Source of the DNA: Elgaria multicarinata webbii
Lineage: Eukaryota > Chordata > Lepidosauria > Squamata > Anguidae
NCBI RefSeq assembly: GCF_023053635.1
Contig: NC_086177.1
Location: 97,126,001-97,190,000, forward strand
Direction: 5' to 3'
Length of the DNA: 64,000 nt
In this document: positions 53,661-64,000 of the stretch, one piece after another
Layout: every line of letters begins with the position of its first letter
Numbering within the stretch: the first letter of the stretch is position 1
The notes under the pieces: model-generated
Seen by the model: only the letters and a program-made list of their open reading frames with translations
Told to the model about the DNA's origin: nothing
Database searches by the model: none
Translations under genes and position numbers: made by a program

Positions 53661-53664
53661 ATGC

Positions 53665-53775
53665 AAAAGGGGAAACAGCTCCTGCACCGTTAATAGTCAT
53701 GTAGAAAAGTGGCTTCCCTCTTCTCTGCAATGTTTAAAAATGCAGGAGCCCTGCCCCTTTGCCACTCTACCAGAT
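53665..53775. mobile_element. Short diverged relative of M1
   Basis: GCAAAAGGGGAAACAGCTCC, CACCGTTAATAG, then AATGCAGGAGCCCTGCCCC. About a third of the M1 length. Confidence 0.45.
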
Positions 53776-54074
53776 TTGCCCCATAATGCAAATCTATCTG
53801 TCTCCCTTTCTAGGGCCTTAGATGATAACCCAAACTATTCCTAAAAGAGCCATTTCTGTCTACATAGGAGTGTCTTTCAGGTCCTCCACATAGACATTAC
53901 AATGCTTTCATCACAAATAATTGAGCGTGTACAAAATTATTCTCCCTCGCCACTGAGGAATAGGGTGGCCCCACGCAAAAGGGGCGACCCTACTGGGAAC
54001 ACAGCTAGGCCTTACACAGTGGCACGCAGAGAGCAGGGCTACCAGAAGAGAAACTGACTCAGCCCTGGTCTTAA

Positions 54075-54210
54075 AGTGGTCAGATGCAAAGGAGGACAGG
54101 GCTTCTACACCTTTAATAGTAACTTGCCACATGCTAAAATCCCCTGTCCTACACAACTATTAAAGGGGCAGGAACCCTGTGCTCTTTTGCATCTGGCTAC
54201 CCTGCTTGGT
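54075..54210. mobile_element. Second diverged short M1 relative
   Basis: TGGTCAGATGCAAAGGAGGA, CACCTTTAATAGT and the inverted ACTATTAAAGGGGCAGGAAC ... TGCATCTGGCTACCCT. Confidence 0.55.
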
Positions 54211-54214
54211 CTAC

Positions 54215-55245
54215 CTAGTAGAATGAGGTGGTGCGTATCCTGGGGTAGTAGAATGGACTGTACCACTTCAGACCATAGGTAGCACCTGCTTTGGATGCTC
54301 TCCCCCATATAAAAATAACTTCCTGCAAGTAAACAATGCATATCAGGGAAAGAGCTCCTAGCCCAGCATGTTGTGCTAAATTTCCACCTACCTCTCACAA
54401 AAAAACTTTTCATGCAATTGAGCATTTGAAAATATGGTTCCCCCACCTGCAGCCTGAAGTGGCAGAGTCCATCCTACCACCACAGAACTCTACTTCCTCA
54501 TTCTGCCGCCTGTGTTGGCCTTATCTTCCTATCAGGACTGATCACCAATTCCTCTCATTTGCGAAATTAAACTCACACTGCACCTTACCATCAAAATATG
54601 TTATCACCTCATCTCTTTCCCTGCCAAAGCAAAATATTTTCTCTACTCTAAAAGCCCTCTTCTGGCACAAACTTCATTAAACTAATCTTCAAATGTTGAC
54701 ATTATTTCATTGCTAACTGCAGAAACCTCCCTCCTACACTAGAAAGCAGAGTTTTTAATTTCAGGGTAGTTCATATCCCAGTTCAAGACCAGAGCTGTGT
54801 TGTGTCATGCATACTATCAGGTGCTTTGTGCACGCTTAGAGATTGCAACATTAGACTTGCATACATTGCTTTCTGTAGATACAGCTATGCAGTCAAACCA
54901 GAAAGTACTGAGCTGGTTGGGCACAACAGGAGTAGGATGAATCATTAAAAAAAAAAAAAAGGATCCTGAAACCTGATACACAGATACAGATGCTCATTAT
55001 AGCCACACTTGCTAGGATGTGTGTGTCTTGGATACAAGAATGAGAAATTCCTTGGGAAGTCCCTGAAACCTAGAAGAGAACTCCAAACAAGATTGGAGCA
55101 TAAGTCTGCCAATAATATATGGCAATTCATGGGGAGAACAATCGTATGGCCCCTAGACAGAGTCGGGTCAGGGGATATTTCACATTCCTGGATCTGAGGC
55201 CAGACGCGGAGCTCCAACCTCGGACTCAGGAGTATGAGCTCTATG
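54215..55245. other. Intergenic, no recognised feature
   Basis: A-run at 54947-54960. A 114-codon open stretch at 54336-54680 lacks any recognisable motif. Confidence 0.3.
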
Positions 55246-55250
55246 CCCCT

Positions 55251-55480
55251 GCCAGTGTGGTGTAGTGGCTAAGGTGTTGGACTGGGAGTCGGGAGATCTG
55301 GGTTCTAGTCCCCACTCGGTCATGGAAACCCACTGGGTGACTTTGGGTCAGTCACAGACTCTCAGCCCAACCTACCACACAGGGTTGTTGTTGTGAGGAT
55401 AACATGGAGAGGAGGAGGATTATGTACACCGCCTTGGAGGAAAAAAGGTGGGATATAAATGTAATAAATAAATAAATAAT
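55251..55480 (+). mobile_element. Sauria-type tRNA SINE, near full length
   Basis: GCCAGTGTGGTGTAGTGGCT, GGGTTCTAGTCCCCACTCGG, CAACCTACCACACAGGGTTG and GGTGGGATATAAATGTAATA with (AATA)n. Very similar to 21190, same orientation. Confidence 0.88.
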
Positions 55481-56264
55481 CTCGCAGCAAGCAGGAGGAG
55501 AACTGAGCTGCCTGCTCTACGAGCACACAAATGCAAGCTCAGAAAGGAGGGAAAGGGGGCAACTCTCTGGAGGGGGAGGGGGCAGCTGGCTTATGAAGAA
55601 TCCTCTGGCTGCCCCAGCCTCCTTCCCTCCTGCTCTGCAAAGCCCCGGCTAGACAGCCAAAATCACCCATCTAGCAAAAATGTACGGCAAGAGGAGCATG
55701 CGGGCAACAGGCATCCGGATAAGAATGAATCCTTAAAAACAAAAACCTCCTGAATGAACCAGAGAACTGCGCCTCCACATTCCTCCCACACTGCATACAT
55801 AAGACGTCAGTCAGCCTCCAAGTTGGTTTCTCCTCTAAACTTCACTGCCTGACGTGAGCACCTCACTCTGCTTTCATGGGTGGACCAGCCCTAGAACTAC
55901 CACTTCATTCCAACTGCATCTGAAAGCCAATCACGCAGCTGGCTCACACTGACCATGTGATTTCTAACTAAACCAGCCATGCTTCTCCAATTTGGCTGCT
56001 GATGGGAGATTTCACAGGTTTGTATGTTAGAGCATTGTAGGAGGGAACCAAGGGAAGATTATTGCTCAAACGACACCTCAGTAATGGGGTAACAGATACT
56101 TATAGGTGGCATAGGAATTTCTAATTGATGCTGTGATTGTGAATACAGAAGCAACAGTGATATTTATCCTGCATATATGGAGCTAGACTGATAGTGAATA
56201 TTAAAGGTCCCAAGCATGTTAAGGATGAATCTCCATTATGAAAAATGAAGCATAGCCTTGCAGT

Positions 56265-56376
56265 ATGCAAACCAAGGATAGGACATGGACAGCTCGTTGG
56301 CCATTGTGTGAACAGACTGCTGGACTAGATGGACCCTTGGTCTGTTCCAATATGGATCTTCCTATGTTCTTATGAG
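56265..56376 (+). mobile_element. L3-like CR1 LINE tail
   Basis: GTGTGAACAGACTGCTGGAC, TAGATGGACCCTTGGTCTG, end CTTCCTATGTTCTTATG. Confidence 0.7.
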
Positions 56377-56474
56377 CATCTCTTTTTTTCCCTTTGGTTA
56401 CACTCTCGAAGAAGCCAGTAATTAATGTCAATGCCTGTCCTTCCTACAACAAGTTTACCCGGTTAGATGGATTC

Positions 56475-56734
56475 AGGGCTCCTCTAAATGAGTGATTTAT
56501 TGCATGGAAGTTTGGGGGTCAATTTCATGACATTGTCGACAATCAGGACATCTCCCGCTAAATCCGCCGGAAATCCCAGGATAAAAAGGACCACTTTTAA
56601 AATGATAATAGCCAGGAAACAGCATGATGTTATCACCTCTCTCCTCCTGTGTAATTCAGCTTATAACAGTCGTACAAAAGAACCAGAAAGCTTTGGGCAA
56701 ACAATGTGATTTCCCTTAATGTAGAGATGCTCTC
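56475..56734. mobile_element. M3 MITE, both ends
   Basis: AGGGCTCCTCTAAATGAGTG to TAATGTAGAGATGCTCT. Shorter inside than 38431. Confidence 0.6.
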
Positions 56735-56744
56735 AGTCTCATGC

Positions 56745-56827
56745 CTGACCATTTTGCTATCCATGTTGGGGAATGCTGGGAGCTGTAGGACTTTTTTCTG
56801 TTTAAATACGCATAGGATTGTGCCCCT
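56745..56827. mobile_element. M5 MITE, right arm
   Basis: GGGGAATGCTGGGAGCTGTAG then TTTTTTCTGTTTAAATACGC and ATAGGATTGTGCCC. The left arm is eroded. Confidence 0.55.
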
Positions 56828-57059
56828 AAAGACACAACTAGAGCAGGAGCAAGTAAAAGGAGTAAGTTTTTAAGACTAAAATATTTATTGTGCCTAACAA
56901 TTTACATACCAATGGAGAATAACACTCGAAGCATCGAAAGAAGCAGGCTAAATCCACAAAGCCATATGCTACAATAAATTTGTTAGTCTTTAAGGTGCCA
57001 CAAGACTCTTCGGGTTTTTTTGCAGAAACAGACTTAACAGTGCAGGCTGATACACATCT

Positions 57060-57355
57060 ACTCAGAACTGAGTTTATTTATTCATTTTATTTCTATACCG
57101 CCCAATAGCCGAAGCTCTCTGGGTGGTTCAAAAGAATTCACAGATAAAATGCAGCATTAAAAAAGATAGAACATTTAAAACAATTTAAACAAATAAATAC
57201 AATCTCATTAAAATACTAGACATATCAGACAGCTAGCATAAATTCCCCATCTTATGCCATTAAATGCCTGGGAGTAGAGGACAGTCTGAATCTGGCCCCA
57301 GAAAGATGACAGTGTTAATGCCAGGCGGGTCTCACTGGGGAGATCATTCCATGGG
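57060..57355 (-). mobile_element. L2/CR1-type LINE 3' part
   Basis: GAGTTTATTTATTCATTTTA tail, ATTTCTATACCGCCCAATAG, then ORF end near CACTGGGGAGATCATTCCAT. Confidence 0.7.
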
Positions 57356-57394
57356 ACTTACTCCTAGGTAAATGTGCACAATCCTTGGTTATTT

Positions 57395-57545
57395 GAATGC
57401 AACATTTTATTGTTTTATTACTGTTTTATTTATTGGTTTTATTGTAACTTACACTGATTTTACTTTGTGAACTGGTTTGTTTGTTTTTTAAAAAAGCACA
57501 ACATATAGCAAATCTTTTTTCTGAAATAAATACATAAATAATTCT
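57395..57545 (+). mobile_element. LINE 3' UTR/tail fragment
   Basis: AACATTTTATTGTTTTATTA to AATAAATACATAAATAAT. Too short to assign beyond L2/CR1-like. Confidence 0.4.
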
Positions 57546-57894
57546 CAAATGACAGCCTCACTTATCTGAACTTAATCCGGTTAACTTCTGAGTAGACATG
57601 TATAGGATTGGACTGTTGAACAGCCATCGCTCTTAGAACTACGGCAGACTTACAAGGTTAGCCTCAGAATTAAGCCTCAATGCCAGGGGTTTAATTAAGC
57701 CTCAATGCCAGACTCTGGATATGTGAAATACTTAAAACAGAAAACAAAGCTTCTGGGCATGTACAGAGTGCATTTCCATTCCTGCAGATGAGTAGCAACT
57801 TGAGGAACCTTCCCCAAAACATGAATTGGAGGAGGGGGACAGATGACAGCCCAGAGCCCTAAATTGGATCCACTTCTTAGGGCCAAAACAGACA

Positions 57895-57980
57895 TAATTT
57901 TAACTCTGTGCTGGCCGGGGAATGCTGGGAGCTGCAAAACATTTTTTTCTGTCTAAACATCCACAGGATTACGCCCTTAC
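57895..57980. mobile_element. M5 MITE, right arm
   Basis: GGGGAATGCTGGGAGCTGCAA, TTTTTTCTGTCTAAACATCC, ACAGGATTACGCCC. Confidence 0.5.
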
Positions 57981-58191
57981 TCTAGAGTAAGTGCAGGGCC
58001 CCTCATCCGGACCTTAAAAGTCCTAGCCCATTCTAAGGACCCAATCCGGATTGGGCACGCCTGCCCAAGCGTAAAAATGGAAGGTGCGCATACCGTGGGG
58101 TTAGGGCGCGGGTGGAGAGACCTATGTTGCTAGGCGCAAATTTAAACAAATATTTGTTTCGGCCGTAGCAGGTACTCTGGACAAGGGCTAA

Positions 58192-58868
<677 letters not shown>

Positions 58869-59001
58869 TAGGGGTGGGGTACAGCGTTTGGGACGGCGGG
58901 GGGGAGCTAGCCGAGGGGAGCAACAAGTGAAGAGGAAATACGCAACAAGTGGTCCCAGGTGAGTTCACTGGGGCCTGCTTCCAGGTAAGTACATAAGAGC
59001 C

Positions 59002-59182
59002 GCCTTCCCCAACCTGGTGCCCTCCAGGTGTGTTGGACTTACATAAGAAGAGCCCTGCTGGATGAGACCAAGGGTCCATCTAGTTCAGCATTCTGTTCAC
59101 GCAGTGGCCAACCAGCTAACAAGGGAATCTTGCGAATTGTAGTCCAAAACATCTGGAAGGTGTCCGATTTTGGGGGAGGCTG
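59002..59182. mobile_element. M4 MITE split by an L3-like CR1 tail
   Basis: GCCTTCCCCAACCTGGTGCC to TGTTGGACTT (59040), then resuming AATTGTAGTCCAAAACATCTG (about 59136) to GGGGGAGGCTG. Confidence 0.7.
59041..59120 (-). mobile_element. L3-like CR1 tail nested in M4
   Basis: ACATAAGAAGAGCCCTGCTG, GGTCCATCTAGTTCAGCATT, then CTGTTCACGCAGTGGCC; reverse orientation of 36140-36217. Confidence 0.75.
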
Positions 59183-59428
59183 GTGTATAGCATCGCCACC
59201 CTATTCCCTTGGCAGTCTCTGTAATGTTTCACGGGAAGGGATATCTGATACAATGTAATTTTAAGGTGACGGGATTCTTTTATTTATTTTTCCAGTTCTC
59301 ATTACCCTCACCCCACTTCTGTACAAATCTACTGTTGGTAGGATTGCTGCTTCTTTTTTCTTCCCATGCAAAACATTCTTTCTCCCCAAGCACAACAAAA
59401 TATTTTTAAAATGACATTCCCCCCCGCC

Positions 59429-59460
<32 letters not shown>

Positions 59461-59837
59461 AATCCATCACTGCCACATGATGGGAGCCATGTTGTTGCAA
59501 ATCTGGCCTGTACCACTTCAATGTGGGAACCTCTTCTATACACAGCTTTGAGTTCCCTGATGGAAGAAAGGCAGAATATATGAAATTCATCCTAATGATG
59601 GAAAAAAGGATGCACCAGCTGAATTTCTGTATGTCACACACCGCTGGCCAACTGATCCATTAGCCCCAACTTTATAAAATGTTCTTTGCTGCCCTCACAC
59701 AATCCTTCTTAACTTTTCTCATTTCCTATTTTAGATGTGTATTGTATGGTCTTCCTCTGTTTACCGTGCTTAGTTGTTGTTGCTGTTGCATTGTTTGTGG
59801 TTATATTACCCAAAGGACAGGGTATTAAAGCTTTAGT

Positions 59838-59954
59838 GTGCAAACCAATGTGTGTTTAAACAGAAAAAAAGGACCTATAAACCCCAGAATTCCTTGCCTG
59901 GAAAATGCTAGGAGTTATAGGACTATCTAAACGCACATAGGATTGCACCCTTAA
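59838..59954. mobile_element. M5 MITE
   Basis: GTGTGCAAACCAATGTGTGT to CACATAGGATTGCACCC, with mirrored CTATAAACCCCAGAATTCC. Confidence 0.6.
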
Positions 59955-60017
59955 ATAATATGTTTTGGTATCATTACTAGAGCCCTTTCTCTTACCCACT
60001 TCTCCCACTAATGCCTG

Positions 60018-60610
60018 TTTTTATTTATTTATTTATTTATTTATTTATTACATTTTTATACCGCCCAATAGCCAAAGTTCTCTGGGCGGTTCACAAAAAT
60101 TAAAACCATAATAAAACAACCAACAGGTTAAAAGCACAAATACAAAATACAGTATAAAAAGCACAACCAGGATAAAACCACGCAGCAAAATTGATATAAG
60201 ATTAAAATACAGAGTTAGAACAGTAAAATTTAAATGTAAGTTAAAATTAAGTGTTAAAATACTGAGAGAATAAAAAGGTCTTCAGTTGGCAATGAAAAGA
60301 GTACAGTGTAAGCACCAGTCGGACCTCTCTGGGGAGCTCATTCCACAACCGGGGTACCACAGCGGAGAAAGCCCTCCTCCTAGTAGCCACCTGCCTCACT
60401 TCCTTTGGCAGGGGCTCATGGAGAAGGGCTCCTGTAGATGATCTTAAGGTCTTGGCAGGTACATATGGGAGGAAGCGTTCCTTCAAATAACCTGGCCCCA
60501 AACCGTTTAGGGCTTTAAATGTCAATACCAGCACTTTGAATCGGGCCCAGACCTGGACTGGCAGCCAATGAAGTTGTAAAAGGACTAGTGTAATGTGATC
60601 TAGCTGGCAA
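60018..60610 (-). mobile_element. L2/CR1-type LINE, best-preserved - strand copy
   Basis: (TTTA)n tail at 60018-60050, 3' UTR, then a 95-codon open stretch (60534-60247). It reads LVLTFKALNGLGPGYLKER, RRAFSAVVPRLWNELPREV and FHCQLKTFLFSQYF. It continues to about 60610 with CCAGACCTGGACTGGCAGCC. Confidence 0.88.
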
Positions 60611-60739
60611 GTTTCTCCTCTCAGCCCTGGAAGATCTGCTTTGACCTCTTTTGTCCCTAGTTAAACATTTCCTGTGGTTATGTAATCTTGCCCCCTAAAC
60701 AATGTGAACGTACAAAGCTGCCTTATACAAAATCAATGT

Positions 60740-61108
60740 TTATTTATTGAGTTTAAATACTGCCCAATTGTCAAATGCCCTTGTGATGGTTTATAATCAT
60801 AAAAACCCAAAGTAACAATAAAATAACCAATACAATATAGTACAATGAATGAAAATATCAAAATATTAACAACATTAAAAATATTAAAGAGCTAGCAATA
60901 AAGTTCACCATACAAGCAACAGATTAAAGTTCTGGAACAGGAAGGTTTTAGCCTGGTGTATAAATGTATACAATGAGGACACGAGGTAAATCACCCTGAG
61001 TATGCCAGTCCAAAGATGGGGGGCCATTACAGAGAAGGCTCTTTCCCTGGTAGCCACCCATCGCACCATTGTGAGCAGCGGCACCCAGAGAAAAGCCTCC
61101 AAAGACTA
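60740..61108 (-). mobile_element. L2/CR1-type LINE, diverged subfamily
   Basis: GTTTATTTATTGAGTTTAAA tail, then the ORF end (RERAFSVMAPHLWTGILR and HQAKTFLFQ on the - strand). More diverged than 60018. Confidence 0.7.
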
Positions 61109-61124
61109 TCTTAATAAATAATAG

Positions 61125-61467
61125 ATAGTTTGGCACCTACACTGTGCTCCTTCCATCGCCAGTTGAAGACTTTTTTATTTTCTCAGTATTTTAACACCTA
61201 ATTTAACCTAAATTTAAACTTTGCTGTTTATTTTCTCAGTATTTTGACACCTAATTTAACCTAAATTTAAACTTTGCTGTTTTAATTTCGTATTTTAACC
61301 TATATCAATTTCTGCTGTGTGGTTTTATCCTGGTTGTGCTTTTTATATTGTATTTTGTAATTGTGTTTTAGACTGTTGGTTGTTTTATTATGGTTTTAAT
61401 TTTTGTGAACCGCCCAGAGAGCTTCGGCTATTGGACGGTATAAAAATGAAATAAATAAATAAATAAA
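61125..61467 (+). mobile_element. L2/CR1-type LINE 3' end with internal duplication
   Basis: GGCACCTACACTGTGCTCCT, then the UTR. The block TTATTTTCTCAGTATTTTRA ... AACTTTGCTGTTT occurs twice in tandem (61174-61230, 61229-61283). Ends CCGCCCAGAGAGCTTCGGC and (AATA)n. Confidence 0.82.
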
Positions 61468-61567
61468 AATGGGGGAAGGCACTCCTTCTGATCCTAAGCT
61501 TTTTAGGGCTTTAAAGGATATTAGTCCATTTAACCCAGTACTGTCTGTCTCACTGGCAATAGCTCTT

Positions 61568-61640
61568 AGAATGGCTGGATGTAAAAGAGGACAGGGCTCC
61601 TGTACCTTTAATACCTGTGTTGAAGAGGAAACTGTACAAG
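61568..61640 (+). mobile_element. M1-type fragment
   Basis: GGCTGGATGTAAAAGAGGAC, AGGGCTCCTGTACCTTTAAT. The rest is missing. Confidence 0.5.
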
Positions 61641-62425
61641 GCGTACCTGGTTATGCAAGCTTAGACGTGCTGAGCTCTCTGGCCCTTGCCTATAAGTGCC
61701 TGATTTTATTCATCCAGCCCTACACACACTCTCTTCAGCACCACGGCCTCTTTAGCCTAGCCTGTTTACACACACCTTCCATTCTAGATTAAGCTGGCTT
61801 TGTTTATGGAACGCGCTCAAAATGACTTGGTGGTTGTGACATCTGCTTTTGTGAATGGCTGCTTCCTGAGTGCAGATCTCAATCTTGGATGCCTGTGGAC
61901 CAAATCCAGCCTCCTGGGGTCCCAGACCATCCTTCTGGGGCTGCCCAGGTGAACATGCCCCCTTCCACTGCCCCCCTTTCTCCCATCATATAAACATTCG
62001 GTGATTTCCTGGCTCTGCCACGGTTTCTCCCTCATTCTAAAAGACTGAAACACCCCTCCTAGGGCTTAATTTCTGGCATTAAAGGCTTTAAGCTAAAGTA
62101 TGCTGCCGTTTTTTCATCCTGCCCCTTTTGCCTTGCGCCCTGCGTGGAAAGTGGCCCTAGAGAGCTTCTCTGAACAATTCTCCTAATGCAGGTTGAGAGG
62201 CAGACTTGCCATCTTCATCCATCTGTAACAGCTGCTGTGTGGCATGCAGGAATCCAAGCAGAGGGCATTTCCCCCCCAGTAAGGTAATGGCTGGTATTGG
62301 AAAATTGTCCCCTGTTGAATTTCTGCCTACTTTGCCATTGTTAAAGCCATAGGATCCCTACCAGAAACAAAGTTGGCAACATGTCCTTTTCTTTGCACCT
62401 CTGCAAATGAGTCTTATGTCCTAAA
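61641..62425. other. MAL2 intron 1, no recognised feature
   Basis: Unique-looking sequence with no exon resembling the MAL2 membrane segments. Confidence 0.35.
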
Positions 62426-62429
62426 CCTT

Positions 62430-63016
62430 TCTCAGACACACATATGCCTTTAAAGAGTGTTTGGAAACTCCAGCTGGTTCAAAGAGTTGCAGCCAGATTG
62501 TTGACTGGGGCTGGTTACAGGGAGCGTACATCTCCCCTGTTAAAACAGCTCCACTGGCTTCCAGTCTGTTTCCGGGCACAATTCAAAGTGCTGGTTATGA
62601 CCTATAAAGCCCTATATGGCTCGGGTCCAGGTTATTTGAAAGACCGTATTCTCCCTTATGAGCCTGCCCGTGTTTTAAGAGCTTCTGGAGAAGCCCTTCT
62701 TTCAGTCCCACCATCTTCACAGGCGCGCTTGGTGGGAACATGGGAGAGGGCCTTCTTGGTGGCTGCTCCGGTGCTCTGGAACTCTCTTCCCAGGGAAGCT
62801 AGGCTGGCTCCCTCCTTGATGGGCTTTTGGAAGCAGGCTAAAACTTGTTTGTTCCAGCAGGCCTTTGGAGAGTAATTTGGTCCTCCATCTATGTTAATAA
62901 CTTGTATTTTAAATGTGTGTTGTTGGTTTTACATTTCTTTTCGTAGGTTTTACAATGTATGTTTTAAACTTTGTAAGATCACCTTGAGGCCCAGTATTGG
63001 GCAAAAGGTGGGATAC
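62430..63016 (+). mobile_element. L2/CR1-type LINE, long open ORF2 C-terminus
   Basis: An uninterrupted 143-codon stretch (62444-62875) reads VWKLQLVQRVAARLLTGAGY, LLKQLHWLPVCFRAQFKVLV, WERAFLVAAPVLWNSLPREA and WKQAKTCLFQQAF. A different subfamily from 60018: the 3' end reads CTTGAGGCCCAGTATTGGGC, AAAAGGTGGGATACT then (AAT)n. The open frame suggests a fairly young insertion. Confidence 0.88.
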
Positions 63017-63055
<39 letters not shown>

Positions 63056-63072
63056 GATGATGATGATGTTAC
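63017..63072. repeat. (AAT)n(GAT)n microsatellite at the LINE tail
   Basis: About 12 TAA units followed by four GAT units. Confidence 0.95.
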
Positions 63073-63459
63073 TGAAACTTCTCTCCTTGTTATTACTCCT
63101 ACTACTCACTCCTGCCATGATTCCTCCCATTTGTTGCCATGCTCCTTCCTAGAATTTAGCAAACACAGCTGCAGGACGCTTCCCTCCTGCGTTCTTTACA
63201 CCCCTAGCTGTACTAATGACAATCACTGCAAAAGCCAACTAAGGGAATTTTCCTGTTGATACATAAAGGAGCTTAATCCAGAGCAGGGATGGGTAACATT
63301 GGCCTATTTTCCTGCAGACTTCTGCAAGTGAGTAGTTCAGATTTCTTGCAGGAGTTGTATGTCCCTCTCCTGGCAGCCCACTTGGCAAGGAGGGAGGGAG
63401 AAAAGAGGTGGCCCTGCCCACTGCTGGTTTAGCCCCATCCATTTTTGGCTTGTGGCTTC

Positions 63460-64000
<541 letters not shown>

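Overview
The window looks like squamate reptile (lizard or snake) nuclear DNA. Two genes can be identified with confidence, both on the + strand. COLEC10 (collectin-10, CL-L1) is complete as six coding exons between 15405 and 36940 and encodes 273 residues. The first coding exon of MAL2 (58707-58844) sits in a CpG-rich promoter near the right edge, and the rest of that gene must lie beyond base 64000. COLEC10 next to MAL2 is the order known from human chromosome 8q24, which supports both calls. The two genes are unrelated in function: a secreted collagen-lectin of innate immunity, and a four-pass apical trafficking protein. A third possible gene is hinted at by one exon-like segment on the - strand (3521-3613) whose product I do not recognise.

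Almost everything else is transposon-derived. LINEs: many 5'-truncated L2/CR1-type copies with an (ATAA)n tail; a CR1 on the - strand at 12392-13250; L3-like CR1 tails ending in repeated TTCTTATG; one RTE-BovB piece (18072-18480). SINEs: two good Sauria-type tRNA SINEs (21190, 55251) plus worn fragments. This combination of Sauria SINE, BovB, CR1 and L2 is the main reason for calling the host a squamate.

DNA transposons are very abundant, mostly short palindromic non-autonomous elements (MITEs). Working names used below: M1 (ends TAGGGTGACC, about 320 bp, hAT-like with 8-bp target duplications); M2 (ends GGCAGGATCTACACTA); M3 (ends GGGCTTCTCTACA); M4 (CTTCCCCAACCTG palindrome); M5 (GGGCACAATCCTATGC palindrome); M6 (GGCCCTGTTC palindrome); M7 (GAGGCCTTAGCTAGACC ends); M8 (CAGTGGAGGCTGG, hAT); M9 (CAATGGGTCTACTC palindrome); M10 (GC-rich giant hairpins at 31961 and 50591); M11 (CAGGGCTGGGC, hAT); repeats R and S (unclassified, probably hAT-like).

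Layout: 1-15400, upstream of COLEC10, holds LINE tails, MITEs, a 1-kb GC-rich element (5623-6615), a nested LINE/MITE/hAT stack (6955-7936) and a CR1. 15405-36940 is COLEC10, with introns full of MITEs, several within 100 bp of exons. 36941-58190 is intergenic, with inverted M11 copies, a 900-bp M1-ended element with internal tandem units, and a 372-bp near-perfect palindrome. 58192-64000 holds the MAL2 promoter, its exon 1 and the start of intron 1, with several LINEs.

The most notable material is the M10 hairpin family, the nested insertions that give a relative order of transposon activity, the M1 copies hugging COLEC10 exons, and the unrecognised exon-like segment. No LTR element, endogenous retrovirus, CRISPR array or clear RNA gene was seen.
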